Program-made: the position numbers and the translations under genes
Notes under the pieces: generated by a model
Told to the model about the DNA's origin: nothing
Databases searched by the model: none
The model's input: the letters and a program-made list of their open reading frames with translations, nothing else
Source of the DNA: Acheta domesticus
Lineage: Eukaryota; Arthropoda; Insecta; Orthoptera; Gryllidae
Direction: 5' to 3'
Assembly: GCA_031308135.1 (NCBI GenBank)
Contig: JAHLJT010000631.1
Location: 261,100,925 to 261,164,924 of the forward strand
DNA: 64,000 nt
In this document: positions 45,901 to 57,060 of the stretch, in pieces
How positions within the stretch are numbered: position 1 is the stretch's first letter
Layout of the letters: every line of letters begins with the position of its first letter

Positions 45901-47418
45901 CAATTATAACCATTGTAAAAGTTACGACAAAAGTGCAATCTCTTATTGCTCAAAATATGTTTCCTGTGGCAAGAATACAGATGCCATTCTTTATAAAATA
46001 CACGAGGCAATACTGCAGTGCTACATTTATTTGTGGTGATGGGAACATATTTATTATAGAAGTGCTTTTAAATGTAAAGTTATAATTTTAAAATGCCATA
46101 ATTTGAAGTGTTCACTTTTATTAAGACTTAGTTTGTACCATAATGTGTTCATGGATATTTTGTATACATGAGAAATGTGGTTTTAAGATTTCTTCCATAT
46201 AAGTAGCCTCCACATGTTCTTGTATTTAAGGGACATTTTAGAAATGAAATCTCTTGAATTGATTCCTTTCCCCACTGCCAATGTACTTAATTAGTACATT
46301 TTATGTTGACATTGATTTAATTGAGTGATAAATGGATAATAGTAGTGCTGTATTGTGTTATTACAGCCAACAATAGTTGGGGGAACAAAGTATGGGGAAA
46401 ATATGCAATTTAATATGTAGTATTATTTGCTCAGGTGGGAATGTTTCAACTTAGAGGGATGAATATTTTTGTGATAATAATTTACAATTGAAAATGATAA
46501 GAGTTCATGAATTGTGTGGTTTTAATGAGTTCCTTTTCTCAGTGCATTTCATTTGAATTTTGATCCCCTTGCATATCATTAGCATTTTATGATCATTTAA
46601 TTATGTACCTATATAATCTCTAAAGTCATTCCATTTGCCTGTGGTTGTGATGAACATATGAGCATATTAATAATACAAAACCTAACACCATCTGCTTGTA
46701 CAGATAGTGGTGTTTTTCTCTCTCAAAGCTCATCATGAGCATAGAATGTCAATGATCAATTAATTTTGTGACAATTATATATTTAATGTTTTATTATGGG
46801 ATTTTTTTAAAAATTGAATTGTTTTTGAAAAATAAATGACTGTTGAATGTATGTAGTTTCCATTTTTCCCAGTCACCAATTTTTTTCTTATGACTACATA
46901 GTTGAAGGTAGAAATTAGTTAACGAATGTGACACTGTTATGAACATCTGAAACACCACATTCATTGTACCCTTATAAAACATATGGGATCCTGTGAAGTC
47001 CAGCCAATAAACTTCAGAAGAAAATTACAGCATATATCTCAAACAAAGTTTGAATTTTTTGTTGGACATACCAAATGTTTTATTTCAAAATCGGAACTTT
47101 TCTTTTCAATGATCATCATATTATTCCTAGACATGTAAATACAAAAGTGTCTTTTTTCAAGATCTGACACATTAATATTGAGAGGTCAACAATTTTCCTT
47201 CTACCTAGTACGCTAAACGTGTCATTTTGATGGGTATGAATTTTTAATCATCAAGATAATAGCTTGTATTTAAACTCCAACATATGTATTGTTAAAGTAT
47301 GTTATTGTTGTGCTAAGATTTTTCTTACATATGTTATAATGGATGCCTATAACAATTCATAACAATATTTAATATAAATAAAAAGGAATTCATTTGTATC
47401 GTGCAAAGTTCTTGATCC
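45901..47418. other. AT-rich intergenic DNA
   Basis: No coding frame or repeat recognised; may hold distal 3' UTR of CDC7. Confidence 0.4.
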
Positions 47419-47874
47419 TCAGTTAATTTTAATTACTGAAACCCTCCAAAGCTTCAAAGCAGCAGGCACATGTATAAAAGTGTTTCCAGAACATGACCCA
47501 CATACATATTTGTTGCAGTGCATGCAGATCCTGGGTCTTGCAAATATTGCTACTTTGAGGAGTGCTGATTGCTCAGACGTGCGTAGACAGATGCTACTTC
47601 TTCTGATAATTTGAAGATATAATCTCGGAGATATTTTTTCCCTCCCGTCATCTCTCCATATAATATACATGCATTGATGGTCACTATATCCAGAACAATG
47701 AAGAATACATGAATTGACTAAGTTACACCCAAATTTCATAGTATCCAAGTGCACCATTTGATCAAGTATGTCAGTGTCACGTTTTGTTTCATTATCAAAT
47801 GTACAGTCTGGAAGTTTCTTGGAGCTGTTTGCATGGCGAGTCTTCGCCCTATTAGTAGTATTTGTAAATATCAT
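47419..47874 (-). pseudogene. piggyBac-type transposase C-terminal fragment
   Basis: An open frame of 151 codons on the minus strand contains NETKRDTDILDQMVHLDT, matching the NKTKGGVDTLDQMV-type motif near the end of the piggyBac catalytic domain. It continues with the helix region LYLQIIRRSSICLRT and ends in a cysteine segment, CMHCNKYVCGSCSGNTF, like the C-terminal zinc-binding part of piggyBac transposases. The DDD core upstream was not found and no TTAA-flanked ends were matched. It is either a transposon remnant or, less likely, a domesticated exon. Confidence 0.65.
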
Positions 47875-49155
47875 AGTTAAATTTCAGGGTACATGGCTAT
47901 TCTTAAGTGTGTTGAATATGATTCAATATTAAAAGCCACTATGCACTGTATTCACAAACCACATATTTTGTTGAGAATTCAAGATAAAAAGTAGTCGCCC
48001 ATCAAAAATGACCAGTGACATCGTTCTAGTGTTCAGTTACTGATGTGTTCTATGAAATTTTATCATTAGGTTATAGCTCATTTGAACAGAGAATTAAAAA
48101 ATAAATAAATGAAATAGGAATGGATGTGTCAGACCAAGTTCTCAATCACTCACAAGAAAATTACTGATATGAAAAAGGAACAGTGCCACAGAATTAGTTG
48201 CTACGACCGATAAGGATAACACTTTATTGTTTTAAAAGTATTAAGTGACATTAAGTATTAAATGACTAAAGCCTGGGCACTGGAAGCTTGTCCATTGACC
48301 TCTTGAGACATTAAGCTGAATTGTGGGGCTTTTATCAGTTAAGAATTGATGGGAATTTAAAATTATATTTATACTTTGCACACGAAAATTCACTGGATTG
48401 GTTAAAGAAGTGAAGCTTGCAGATAAATTCAGAACTGATTACAAAGCTAATAAATATACTAGCTAAGCAAGCTATTATGAAAATAAACATAAAAAGAAAT
48501 TCACCATTTTTATCCTGAATAATGTTTCCTAGCAAATTGGTTATTAGGGGAAACCCAACGAAAATGAAAGGATGAAATTAAACTCTCACATTAATAATGA
48601 ATAAAATTACAATGTTTCCTAGAAGCAAAATGTGAGAGTTGCATTTCTGCCATTGTTCCATTTCCTTTAGTATAAATTTTCCCCATTTCATTGCTCTGAA
48701 ACAAAACAACATATTCATTATTCATATAAACATTCTATAGAGAGGACGACGTGTAGTTGGCCATGGAGAAGGTAGGTTGTTTTTTACAAAAACAACTATG
48801 ATTTGCTGATTGTGCAAACAAAGGCGTTTATTTAATCATATTACAAAAGTTCTTAGAAGTTTTGACAGGACTTTCGGATAGTTAACTGATCGCGAAAGGG
48901 CGCAATTTTTGCTTCATACTACCGTACATCCTGTCAACCTCATGAATTTTAAAGGTGAATTGCGGATGGATTGATTTTGCCAATATAATAGAATTGTGGT
49001 TTTTGCTCCCATATACAAAGAACGCCCGCGAGCAGAAATGGTCGTATTTACAAATTATACTTTAATTACATAAAGTACTTGGGTGCAGTGACGCTACGAT
49101 ACGCGTGTCCAAGTTTACGAGCGTAAACTATACGTGCGATTTCTTCCAAAATGGA
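47875..49155. other. Non-coding DNA upstream of the LINE
   Basis: AT-rich, no gene seen. The last ~45 bases (AAACTATACGTGCGATTTCT near 49,127) belong to the foldback family that resumes right of the LINE at 53,310. Confidence 0.45.
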
Positions 49156-49201
49156 TACTCATTTTAGCAGATACTCATTTCATTCATAGCAGGTACTCAT
49201 T

Positions 49202-49915
49202 TTAGCAGATAGCCATGGGCGACAAATCTCCTCCCTGCTCAGTGAGAAACTCCCAACCAATTTCTCTGCCATGTGTGTGTTTAAACCTAACGGGAGGTTT
49301 GCCGACGTGACCAGTGAGTTGGACACGCACACAAAAACCCTCACCAAACGGGATACTGTAATCATCATAGGAGGGCAGAATGACATTAATTTGGGTGGTC
49401 ACTTTACGCCTGAAGAACATGTTGACAAATTACAACGTGCCGCCCAAAACACGAACATTGTAGTCTCGACTCTGCCCTTCTGGTACAACAAGCCCACACT
49501 ATGCAAAGAAATTAGTCACGCAAACAACCAATTGAAACTGCATCTGAGAGACACACATGTTAAATTGTTTGAGCTAAACTTTCTCTCAGAAAAACACTTC
49601 ACCCGACATGGTCTTCACCTGAACCTTGTCGGAAAACATGCACTCGGTAGTGAGCTTGCAAAACACATCATTTCACAAACTTGGCAGTGTCCTGCCCAAG
49701 ACCCATCCCCACCCACATCTCCTAGTTCTCTTCCATCCCCTGGGACCCCTTTGGACCCAATTACCTTATCCCCTGAACCTAATCCGTGTATTACCTTTCC
49801 CACTATTCATTCCTCTACATCTGTCACCCCTCCTTCCTCACCTCTTGTCACTGCTGGGACACGATACTTCCTTCGACCACGCACTCGAGGTAAAAATGAA
49901 ATAAATAAATAGCAA
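49202..49915 (+). CDS. LINE ORF1, SGNH-hydrolase-like, 5' truncated
   Basis: The open frame can be read upstream of the ATG at 49,271 as far as ILADSHGRQISSLLSEKL, which is the nucleophile block (GDSHGR in the family, here ADS). It continues with IIGGQNDINL, the G-x-N-D block, and HFTRHGLHLNLVGKHA, the block with the catalytic histidine. A proline-rich tail follows. Esterase domains in ORF1 are known from CR1- and L2-group LINEs; their role in transposition is unsettled. The N-terminal part is missing and the glycine of GDS is replaced by alanine. Stop TAG at 49,910-49,912; ORF2 follows after 42 bases. Confidence 0.8.
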
Positions 49916-49954
49916 CTACAGTCAGATGCAGCAGAAAAACATCCGTGTAGGTAC

Positions 49955-52840
49955 ATGCAAAAGATTCGAATAATGCATCATAATGTGCAATCTCTTTCAA
50001 ATAAAATTGAATTTATCGAGGCAGCATTACAATGTGATCTAAGACAAATAGATGTTTTTTGCTTTACAGAACATTGGTTGTCTCAAAATGATATAAACAC
50101 ACTCCAAATTCCTAGCTTTTACCTTGCAGGATCGTATTGCAGAGCGAAGGAATCAAATAAGGGCCCTGCTTACGGAGGTTCGTGTATTTACATAAGAAAT
50201 TATATTGATTCTACCTTCTTGTCAGAATTCAATTTATATGCAGTTGAAAAAGTTTTTGAAACAACAGTAGTACATCTTACTACGCTCAAAATTATCTTAC
50301 TTTGCATTTACAGACCTCCAACAAAGCGAGCTTCAGATTATTTCACTTTCTTGGAAAATCTAGAGATAATTCTGAACAAAATTAGTAAACTCTCTTTTAA
50401 ATCCATTGTTGTATGTGGAGATTTCAATATTGATTTTCTGAGCGAATCCCACGAAAAAGAGAAGTTTCTGAATTTACTTCATTCTTTTAATTTAGACATT
50501 ACAGTGAATGTACCTACACGGAATACGCTTAAATCACAAAAAGCATTAGATCAAATTATAATTAACAAAACCACAACTACATATGAAATAATAACGAATA
50601 ATCTAGGATACAGTGACCACGATGCACAAATTCTTACAATTACTAGGAACATAAACACTGACACGATAAATAATACACGCATGTGCAGAGCATTCACTAA
50701 AGTTAATATAAAATTATTTACGGACTACTTGATGAAGGAATCATGGGACGAAGTTTATAACGCTGTTGACACAAATGAAAAATATAATTTATTTTTCTCC
50801 AAGCTTTCAATTCATTTTAACGCGTGCTTTCCTATTAAAAAGAGAAAATTAAACATTTCAAGCAAAAGTAATACTTGGATCACACAAGGAATTAGAACAT
50901 CGTGTAAAAACAAACGTACGCTTTACTTTATTTCTAAACATCATAACGTATCACCCGGTTTCCATATATACTTCCGAGAATATAAAAGAATTTTAAGAAA
51001 AGTAATAGTTCAGGCAAAAATAATGAAAAATAGTCAGGACATTTTGAGCGCTAGTAACAAAACTAAAGCAATGTGGGATATCGTAAAAAATACAACCACA
51101 TCATCTCGATACCTTGTAGAGAACGTTATTTTAAAGGATAATGAAAGAGAAACGAGTAATCCGGAAAAAGTTGCCAATCTCTTCAACAAACACTTTTCCA
51201 GAATTGCGTCTGATCTCACGAAGGGACTAAAATCACAAAATTCAACATTTTACACTTCCCAAAAAATTTCAGATACGATGTTTATTCCCGAAACTTCTCC
51301 CAACGAAATCCTCAGAATAGTCAGTAAACTAAAAAATAAATATTCATCTGGTTTAGATGAATTTCCGGATTGTTTATTAAAAACTTGTGCACCTGCCTTT
51401 ATACATCCGTTAACTCACATTTTCAATGCTTCTTTATGTACAGGAATATTTCCAGATATTTTCAAAACAGCAAAAATTAAGCCACTTTTTAAAAAAGGGA
51501 ACAAAAATGATATTCAAAATTACCGGCCAATTTCTCTTTTGTCAGTTTTCTCAAAAATATTAGAAAGGCTTTTCTACTTACGAATGGAAACATTTCTCAG
51601 GAAAAACAGAGCGTTTTCAGACTCACAACACGGTTTTAGAAAATCAAAATCTACGGAAACTGCCATTTTTTCTTTTCTCAAAGATGTTGCTTCATCAATA
51701 GACCAAAATGAAGTACCCATTGGAATATTCTTAGATCTCTCGAAAGCTTTTGACGTTATTGACCATAAGATCTTGCTCTCAAAATTACCTTCGTATGGAA
51801 TTCGTGGTATTGCCCTAGATTGGATAACTTCTTACCTTAAACATCGGACTCAAAGAGTAGAAATACCATACTGGCAGGAAAGGACATTACATACTTATAT
51901 TTCCAATTCTTTGCCAATTGTGCATGGGGTCCCGCAAGGTTCGATCTTAGGTCCTATTCTCTTTCTGTTATATGTAAACGATATGCCCTCGTCTATTAAC
52001 AATGGAAGAACGGTTCTGTTTGCTGATGACACGAATGTTCTTTGCAAAAAAGAAGCAGTAAATAGTACAATTTCAGAAGTTTCAAATTGGTTTAATAATA
52101 ACAAATTAATTGTTAACGAAAGAAAAACTGTTTCAATGCATTTTTGCATCTCAAATCGGAAATCGCATGTTCCATTGAAAATGAACAATATGCAATTAGC
52201 TGATGTTGAGGCAACAAAATTTTTAGGTCTTTCAATTCAATCAAACCTCAAATTGAATGTACATATAACAGAATTAAACACTAAATTAAGTTCATTATGC
52301 TATGCATTCAGAATTCTTTCAAATTCTGTCAGCCTTCATGCAGCTCGTTGCGTTTATTTTGCAAATGTGCATTCCCGCCTGAGATATGGCATAATATTCT
52401 GGGGAAGCTCATCCTGTAGTATTCAGACCTTCAGATTGCAAAAGAAAATTATTCGAATAATGAAAAAATGCCTTCCACGTGATTCCTGCAAGCCTCTTTT
52501 CATTGAGCTGGGAATCCTACCATTGCCTTGTCTATTTATTTACGAATCTGTAATATTTGTCAAAAATGACCTACTTAACGGAGGGAACATATTTTCATGC
52601 AATATTGATATTTATAATTACAACACACGCCGTAGAAATCACGTGCATCAAGTGTCAGTATCAACAGCTCAGTACAAGAAATCAACATACAATACATGTA
52701 CGTTACTTTACAACGCATTGCCAGATGACATAAAACAATTAAAGTCGGTACACAAATTTAAGTTAAAAGTAAAATCTTTTCTGCTGCAAAACTGTTTCTA
52801 TACAATTAGAGACTATACTGATCGTGAAAAAGAAAAATAA
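49955..52840 (+). CDS. LINE ORF2: APE endonuclease and reverse transcriptase
   Basis: 961 residues without interruption. The N-terminal apurinic-type endonuclease, which nicks the target, shows HNVQSL (~9), FTEHWL (~37), VCGDFNIDFL (~151-160) and YSDHDAQ (~218-224). The reverse transcriptase follows with NYRPISLLSVFSKILERLF (~521), QHGFRKSKSTET (~557), FLDLSKAFDVIDH (~593), GVPQGSILGPILF (~659) and the catalytic FADDTN (~688). The tail LGILPLPCLFIYES is shared with the truncated copy at 14.4 kb. All catalytic residues I can check are present, so ORF2 could be active, although the element lacks its 5' end. Confidence 0.95.
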   Translation: MQKIRIMHHNVQSLSNKIEFIEAALQCDLRQIDVFCFTEHWLSQNDINTLQIPSFYLAGSYCRAKESNKGPAYGGSCIYIRNYIDSTFLSEFNLYAVEKVFETTVVHLTTLKIILLCIYRPPTKRASDYFTFLENLEIILNKISKLSFKSIVVCGDFNIDFLSESHEKEKFLNLLHSFNLDITVNVPTRNTLKSQKALDQIIINKTTTTYEIITNNLGYSDHDAQILTITRNINTDTINNTRMCRAFTKVNIKLFTDYLMKESWDEVYNAVDTNEKYNLFFSKLSIHFNACFPIKKRKLNISSKSNTWITQGIRTSCKNKRTLYFISKHHNVSPGFHIYFREYKRILRKVIVQAKIMKNSQDILSASNKTKAMWDIVKNTTTSSRYLVENVILKDNERETSNPEKVANLFNKHFSRIASDLTKGLKSQNSTFYTSQKISDTMFIPETSPNEILRIVSKLKNKYSSGLDEFPDCLLKTCAPAFIHPLTHIFNASLCTGIFPDIFKTAKIKPLFKKGNKNDIQNYRPISLLSVFSKILERLFYLRMETFLRKNRAFSDSQHGFRKSKSTETAIFSFLKDVASSIDQNEVPIGIFLDLSKAFDVIDHKILLSKLPSYGIRGIALDWITSYLKHRTQRVEIPYWQERTLHTYISNSLPIVHGVPQGSILGPILFLLYVNDMPSSINNGRTVLFADDTNVLCKKEAVNSTISEVSNWFNNNKLIVNERKTVSMHFCISNRKSHVPLKMNNMQLADVEATKFLGLSIQSNLKLNVHITELNTKLSSLCYAFRILSNSVSLHAARCVYFANVHSRLRYGIIFWGSSSCSIQTFRLQKKIIRIMKKCLPRDSCKPLFIELGILPLPCLFIYESVIFVKNDLLNGGNIFSCNIDIYNYNTRRRNHVHQVSVSTAQYKKSTYNTCTLLYNALPDDIKQLKSVHKFKLKVKSFLLQNCFYTIRDYTDREKEK

Positions 52841-53309
52841 TGTTTAATGTAACAAAACAAAGATATATAATGAATTAGTTTATGTTTGCATTGTATACAT
52901 TTAAAAAAATATTTAATACGCCTGTAACAAGTAATGTACTTCAGCTTCCGGGTCAATGACCCCCATCTCGATCAGGTTTTTGTCCAGTTTCCCTGATACA
53001 TTGAGCAAATGCTGAGATGGCCCCTTGTTTTGCTTCTGGACGTAAATGTAGCTTCACTGTACGCACGTTTTGTTGAGCACTCCTTTTGCTTGTAGTTCAT
53101 TTACAGTTAAAAATTGATTTTCTATAACTCGGGAACAAACATTTTTCAAATATCTTTATTTTCTAAAATAATTATTTTCTAAATTCATTTTTGCTTTTTT
53201 TTTTTTTTAAATTCTGGCCCTCAAGAAAATGTGCGCAGATAAATTTCTTTCCCCACACGTCATATACAGTTTTTACTGTTTTTTGACAAATAAATAAATA
53301 AATAAATAG
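52841..53309 (+). other. LINE 3' UTR with conserved stem
   Basis: CCATCTC at 52,963-52,969 can pair with GAGATGG at 53,014-53,020. The same pair and the sequence between them recur in the other LINE copy (15,116-15,175). The UTR ends in an AATA repeat tail. Confidence 0.65.
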
Positions 53310-53465
53310 ATATACCCGGTCGATCTGCGTCCACTTGAGGCGCCTCGATTTTGAAAAACTTTCTTCAAAATTTGAGGGTACTTTACATGAAGCCCCCCCC
53401 CGGACATTTTCAAACTTTTCTCAAAAACGGCTCCAAACTTTTTCTTTAAATTTCTTGTATGACTA

Positions 53466-54342
53466 CACTGAGAGAAATGCTGTAGTGGAATGTACTAAAT
53501 AAGTTTAGTAAGCGATCGTATCGTAAATACAATTATTCGTGTAGTAAGATTCACTAAACATGATTTAGTTTGGTTTAGTACATTAAACAACTCATAATCG
53601 TGAGTGAATGAACAAAGAGAATTGTCAGTGGTACTATTCTTGTTTCGTAGATAAAATCATTTGGTGAGATCTACGTTTCATGTCGTCACACTTACTAAAC
53701 TCTCTTTAGTAAGCACTGTTTACTAAATACTGTTTAGTAAGCGCGCGTTCTCAGTAACCTGCCCAATTGAAATGGCTATAGAACCCGTCTGAAGTGTGAG
53801 AATTCAACACTGTATATAGCATTATATGCTATATAAATGGCGAGTTTAGTATTTTACTGGTTTTCAATAATTATGTTATATTCTAAATTAATGGTAGAAA
53901 TACCGTCGACAGCCCATAGCCAGCAGCTTGTGTCCATAACTGCTCTGCTGGGCTAGGGTCTATCAGGTAACCGAAGTTAAGGACGTGCAAATCTGTGGGT
54001 CGGAGGATGGGTGACCGCTGCGGAACCCCAGTTGCTACCTGCTTGGGGGGACCGAAAGAAAGTATTACCTTTCACGTTTCCTTTAGTTATTTTCACCGCA
54101 CTGTTTAGTAAATAGTACTCATTGTATTAATCAACGCAACGATTCATATAGTTTTCTCCACTAGATGCCATTCGTCCCGGGTACAACCTGTTTAGTTAAC
54201 ATTACTATACGTGCGTTAGTGTCTTTAACTAAACAGCAGTTTCGTGAACTTGACTAAGCACTTTGTTCTACGAAAATCTACTATACTGTTTAGTTGAATC
54301 TATTACGTGATTAATTGTATGAACTAAACATTTCTCTCCGTG
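53466..54342. mobile_element. TA-flanked transposon with TTTAGTA arrays
   Basis: Ends CACTGAGAGAAATG and, on the minus strand, CACGGAGAGAAATG, each flanked by TA (53,464-53,465 and 54,343-54,344). Removing it restores the repeat sequence, as seen in the related copy near 6,595. Many TTTAGTA/TACTAAA words fill both halves (for example 53,492-53,720 and 54,095-54,330). The middle holds a 5S rRNA-like segment. No transposase is encoded. The TA target suggests Tc1/mariner-group mobilisation. Confidence 0.82.
53955..54040 (+). rRNA. 5S rRNA-derived segment (pseudogene fragment)
   Basis: Contains TAACCGAAGTTAAGGACG, matching the 5S rRNA A-box region, then GGTCGGAGGATGGGTGACCG, matching the C-box region. 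These are the internal polymerase III control elements of 5S genes, in correct order and spacing. Both ends of the 5S sequence are diverged, so a functional rRNA is unlikely. Confidence 0.75.
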
Positions 54343-55789
54343 TATAATAAAATGCACTTATTAACATGGCATAGGTCCAATTTTCACGAATAACTCTGAA
54401 TTCTCGAAAATTGGGGAAGTTTGAATTTTTTTCGGCGTTTTTCTCCAACTACAAAATTGAAGATAGAGATTTTTCCTTCAAATAAAATGTGTTCTCCAAA
54501 GTGAGTTCTTTGTTTAATACATTGTATTGAAAATTTTAGTAGTTGTCGCGCAATATTGCGTTCAATATGTGCAATTTTAAAAAATTACAAAAACGAGATT
54601 TTTTAAATAACGGCTCCAAATTTTTTCTTAAACGTTTGGTAGGGATAGTGGTAAATGTACTCTATCAGATGACATAAAAGCCATATTGCTGTTTTCTTTT
54701 GTTTTTTCATAAATTGCAAAATTATATTTTTTTACTTGTCTCTCACGTCCATAATATTTACATTAGCGGTATTTATGCATAATGTAAATGCATAATGCAT
54801 TTACATTATTATTCACTTTATTATATTTATGAGTACATGTGCTTTAAATAATGTCAAGTAAAGTTTATCGAAAACATCCGTTTTCTGTGAAAACTAGCTC
54901 AAAATTCCGCATTTTCAGAAACGCTCAAACGCCATTTTCTCATAAATGGCTAGAAAACATTTCTTCAAACTTTTCGATCGTATTTGATACGCTAAATGCA
55001 CTATTTGATATGACGTAAGGTTTATTTTGAGGTATTTTTTTTGTTTTTTCAAAAATTACACAATTTTTTTTGAAAGGTCTCTCACATCTTTAATATGCAC
55101 TTTACGTGCAATTTGTAAACATTATTATATTTGTGAGTGGAAGTGCTTCAAATAACTTCAAATAAAGTATTTTGAAAACTCAAAAATTTTCTGTGGAAAA
55201 GAGCTTTAAATTTCGCATATTTAGTAGCGATAAAACGCCATTTTCTTTTAAAAGGCACACTATTTTTAAAGAAAATTGACTTTTAGGACTAGGTTATTGT
55301 GTTCTTTAATATTCTAAAATGAATATTTCCGATCTACCCTTACGAAACCGAAAAATTAAGAAAATGTCAAAAATATATAGTTTTTGCGGTAATAGAAGGC
55401 AGCTGGCAAGAGGATGTGGTAATTCCGAATAGCTAGCGCAGACCGAAGGAAATAGAAAACTAATACCGGAAAGTCTGTGCCATTCCGTTGCACCTTAGTT
55501 TACTTTCTCGTATACGTACGTATGTACGGAGTAATATACGTACGTGTAGAGAAAATACACTTATCGTCATAAAAAAAGCTGCACCCCGAAGGACCCTACT
55601 GATCCGCTGCAAACTTGGTGGGTATTTTGCACACCATTCACTAAACCAATGATTTCGTTTTCACGGTCGGCCGCGCACTGGGGGGTCAGGGGTAACAGCG
55701 GTGACGTCGCGCCCACCGGCCGAGAAGAGGGCCTCAAACGGCCGCGCCGGCCATTGCGACATAGTCACCAGAGCGTCAACTGAACGTAC

Positions 55790-57060
55790 ACTACGCCTAG
55801 GCGACGCGTTCGACAGCCGGTTGTCCAGATAGAAGCTTTCGAGAAAGGCCGCATCGTGGGTGTGCAGGAGGCTGGTTGGTCCTGTCGCCGTATTGCGTGC
55901 CACACCGGTCGTACGGACACCACCATCGCTCGCTGTTGGCGGCAATGGATTAAGGAAGGCACGCACACATGCAGTATCTGGACGTTCGCCACGCACCACG
56001 AGGAGGGAGGACCGACGGATGGTCCTCCACGGGCGACCAGATCCAACGGTAACGATAGGTGATTCAGCGGGCTGTGCAGCCTGCATTGTCAGATCCTGTA
56101 AGTGCCAGTACCACTGGCAGGCGGTTGCACAATTCAAGGTTTGCCGTACGCTGACCGTTACGACGCCTGCCCCTCACACCCCAGCAACGACGCTATAGAC
56201 TCGCCTGGTGTCGGGAACGACAGACCTGAGGCCATGCAGACGTGCAGTGGGTCATCATCAGCGACGAGTCCCGCTTCTGTCCTATACTGCGATTTCTCTT
56301 TGTCCCTCAAGGCCACTCAAATCCCATCTTCGCGGTGGAATATGTGACGGCGTTTCGCGTCTTTCTCGGTCTTGCCGGTAGAAGTCGCATGATCGCAAGC
56401 GTTGCTTTATACTGTCGCGATCGTGCGAAATCTAGCGGAACGACTGAGAAAGATGCGAAATGCCGTGACATATTCCATCGCGAAGATAGGATTTGAGTGG
56501 CCTTGAGGGACGAAGTTAAGAGAAATCGCAGTATAACGGCGTTGACTACTGGGTTCGTGTCTGAAGACGGAGTGGGGAGCGCCACGACGAGCGGTTTGTG
56601 GTATCCCATCATACGAGCCGCCAGCCTGGTGAGATGGTGTGGGGCGATATCCTATGGTGCCCGTTCACCGTTAGTGTTCCTCAGGGGCACCGTGACAGTC
56701 GCACGGTACGTTCAGGAGATTCTTCAACCGGTGACCCTGCCGTTCGTGAACGCCCACGTCCATGCTCTATTTCAACAGGAAAACGCTCGTCCGCATACCA
56801 CAGCCATCTCCCCAGCATGCCTTGTAGCCGTGGATACTCTGCCTTGGCCAGCCGCATTGCCAGGCCTTCCCGCAATCGAAAATGTTGGGGGTGCTACGGA
56901 GCGTTCGAACAGGACCCCACTCCCACCGACCAATCTGCAAGAACCACGCGCTCAGGTGCAGGCTGCATTGCATGGTCAAGCACAGGACTCCATTAGAGAC
57001 CTGTACTACTCCATGCCACGACGTCTGGACGCGTGCTATATATTGGTCCTACAAACGTGA
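55790..57060 (+). pseudogene. Tc1 transposase, broken
   Basis: The N-terminal paired-type DNA-binding part is seen as VQEAGWSCRRIACHTGRTDT with TIARCWRQW (55,860-55,950). The catalytic part shows ISDESRF before the MITE (56,250-56,275), MVWGDILW (56,632) and ENARPHT (56,780), ending with LPWPAALPGLPAIENV (56,843) where the family has the W-P-(A/S)-x-SPDL-PIEN block. The frame changes repeatedly and the MITE interrupts it right after the first catalytic aspartate region, so it is not functional. Base composition is much more GC-rich than the surroundings. Confidence 0.88.
56285..56533 (+). mobile_element. Palindromic TA MITE nested in Tc1, 249 bp
   Basis: Ends TACTGCGATTTCTC and GAGAAATCGCAGTA with TA on both sides (56,283-56,284 and 56,534-56,535). 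Same orientation as the copy at 17.4 kb. It splits the Tc1 transposase just after SDESRFC. Confidence 0.92.

Larger units (their letters stand above)
49156..53309 (+). mobile_element. CR1-group LINE, nearly full length
   Basis: ORF1 (5'-truncated), a 42-base gap, intact ORF2, a 3' UTR and an (AATA)n tail at 53,287-53,309. The flanks rejoin as one foldback-family sequence, whose intact version reads CGATTTTTCC followed by GTCGATCTGG at 57.3 and 59.35 kb. At the 5' junction TACTCATTTTAGCAGAT occurs twice (49,156 and 49,194). An esterase-like ORF1 with an APE-type ORF2 is typical of CR1/L2-group LINEs; the clade is not certain. Confidence 0.85.
53310..55498 (+). repeat. Foldback-family unit (right of LINE)
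   Basis: Starts mid-unit at GGTCGATCTGCG and ends with the family terminus GCCATTCCGTTGCACC. Contains the repeated module with AAACGCTCAAACGCCATTTT and TGGCTCCAAATTTTTT-like text. Interrupted by the TA element at 53,466-54,342. Confidence 0.75.

Noticed and set aside
49271..49912. Host SGNH esterase gene
   Set aside because: It is directly followed by a LINE ORF2 and has the block order of CR1-group ORF1, so it is the LINE's own protein.
53955..54040. Functional 5S rRNA gene
   Set aside because: Only the internal control region is recognisable, both ends are diverged and it sits within a transposon.
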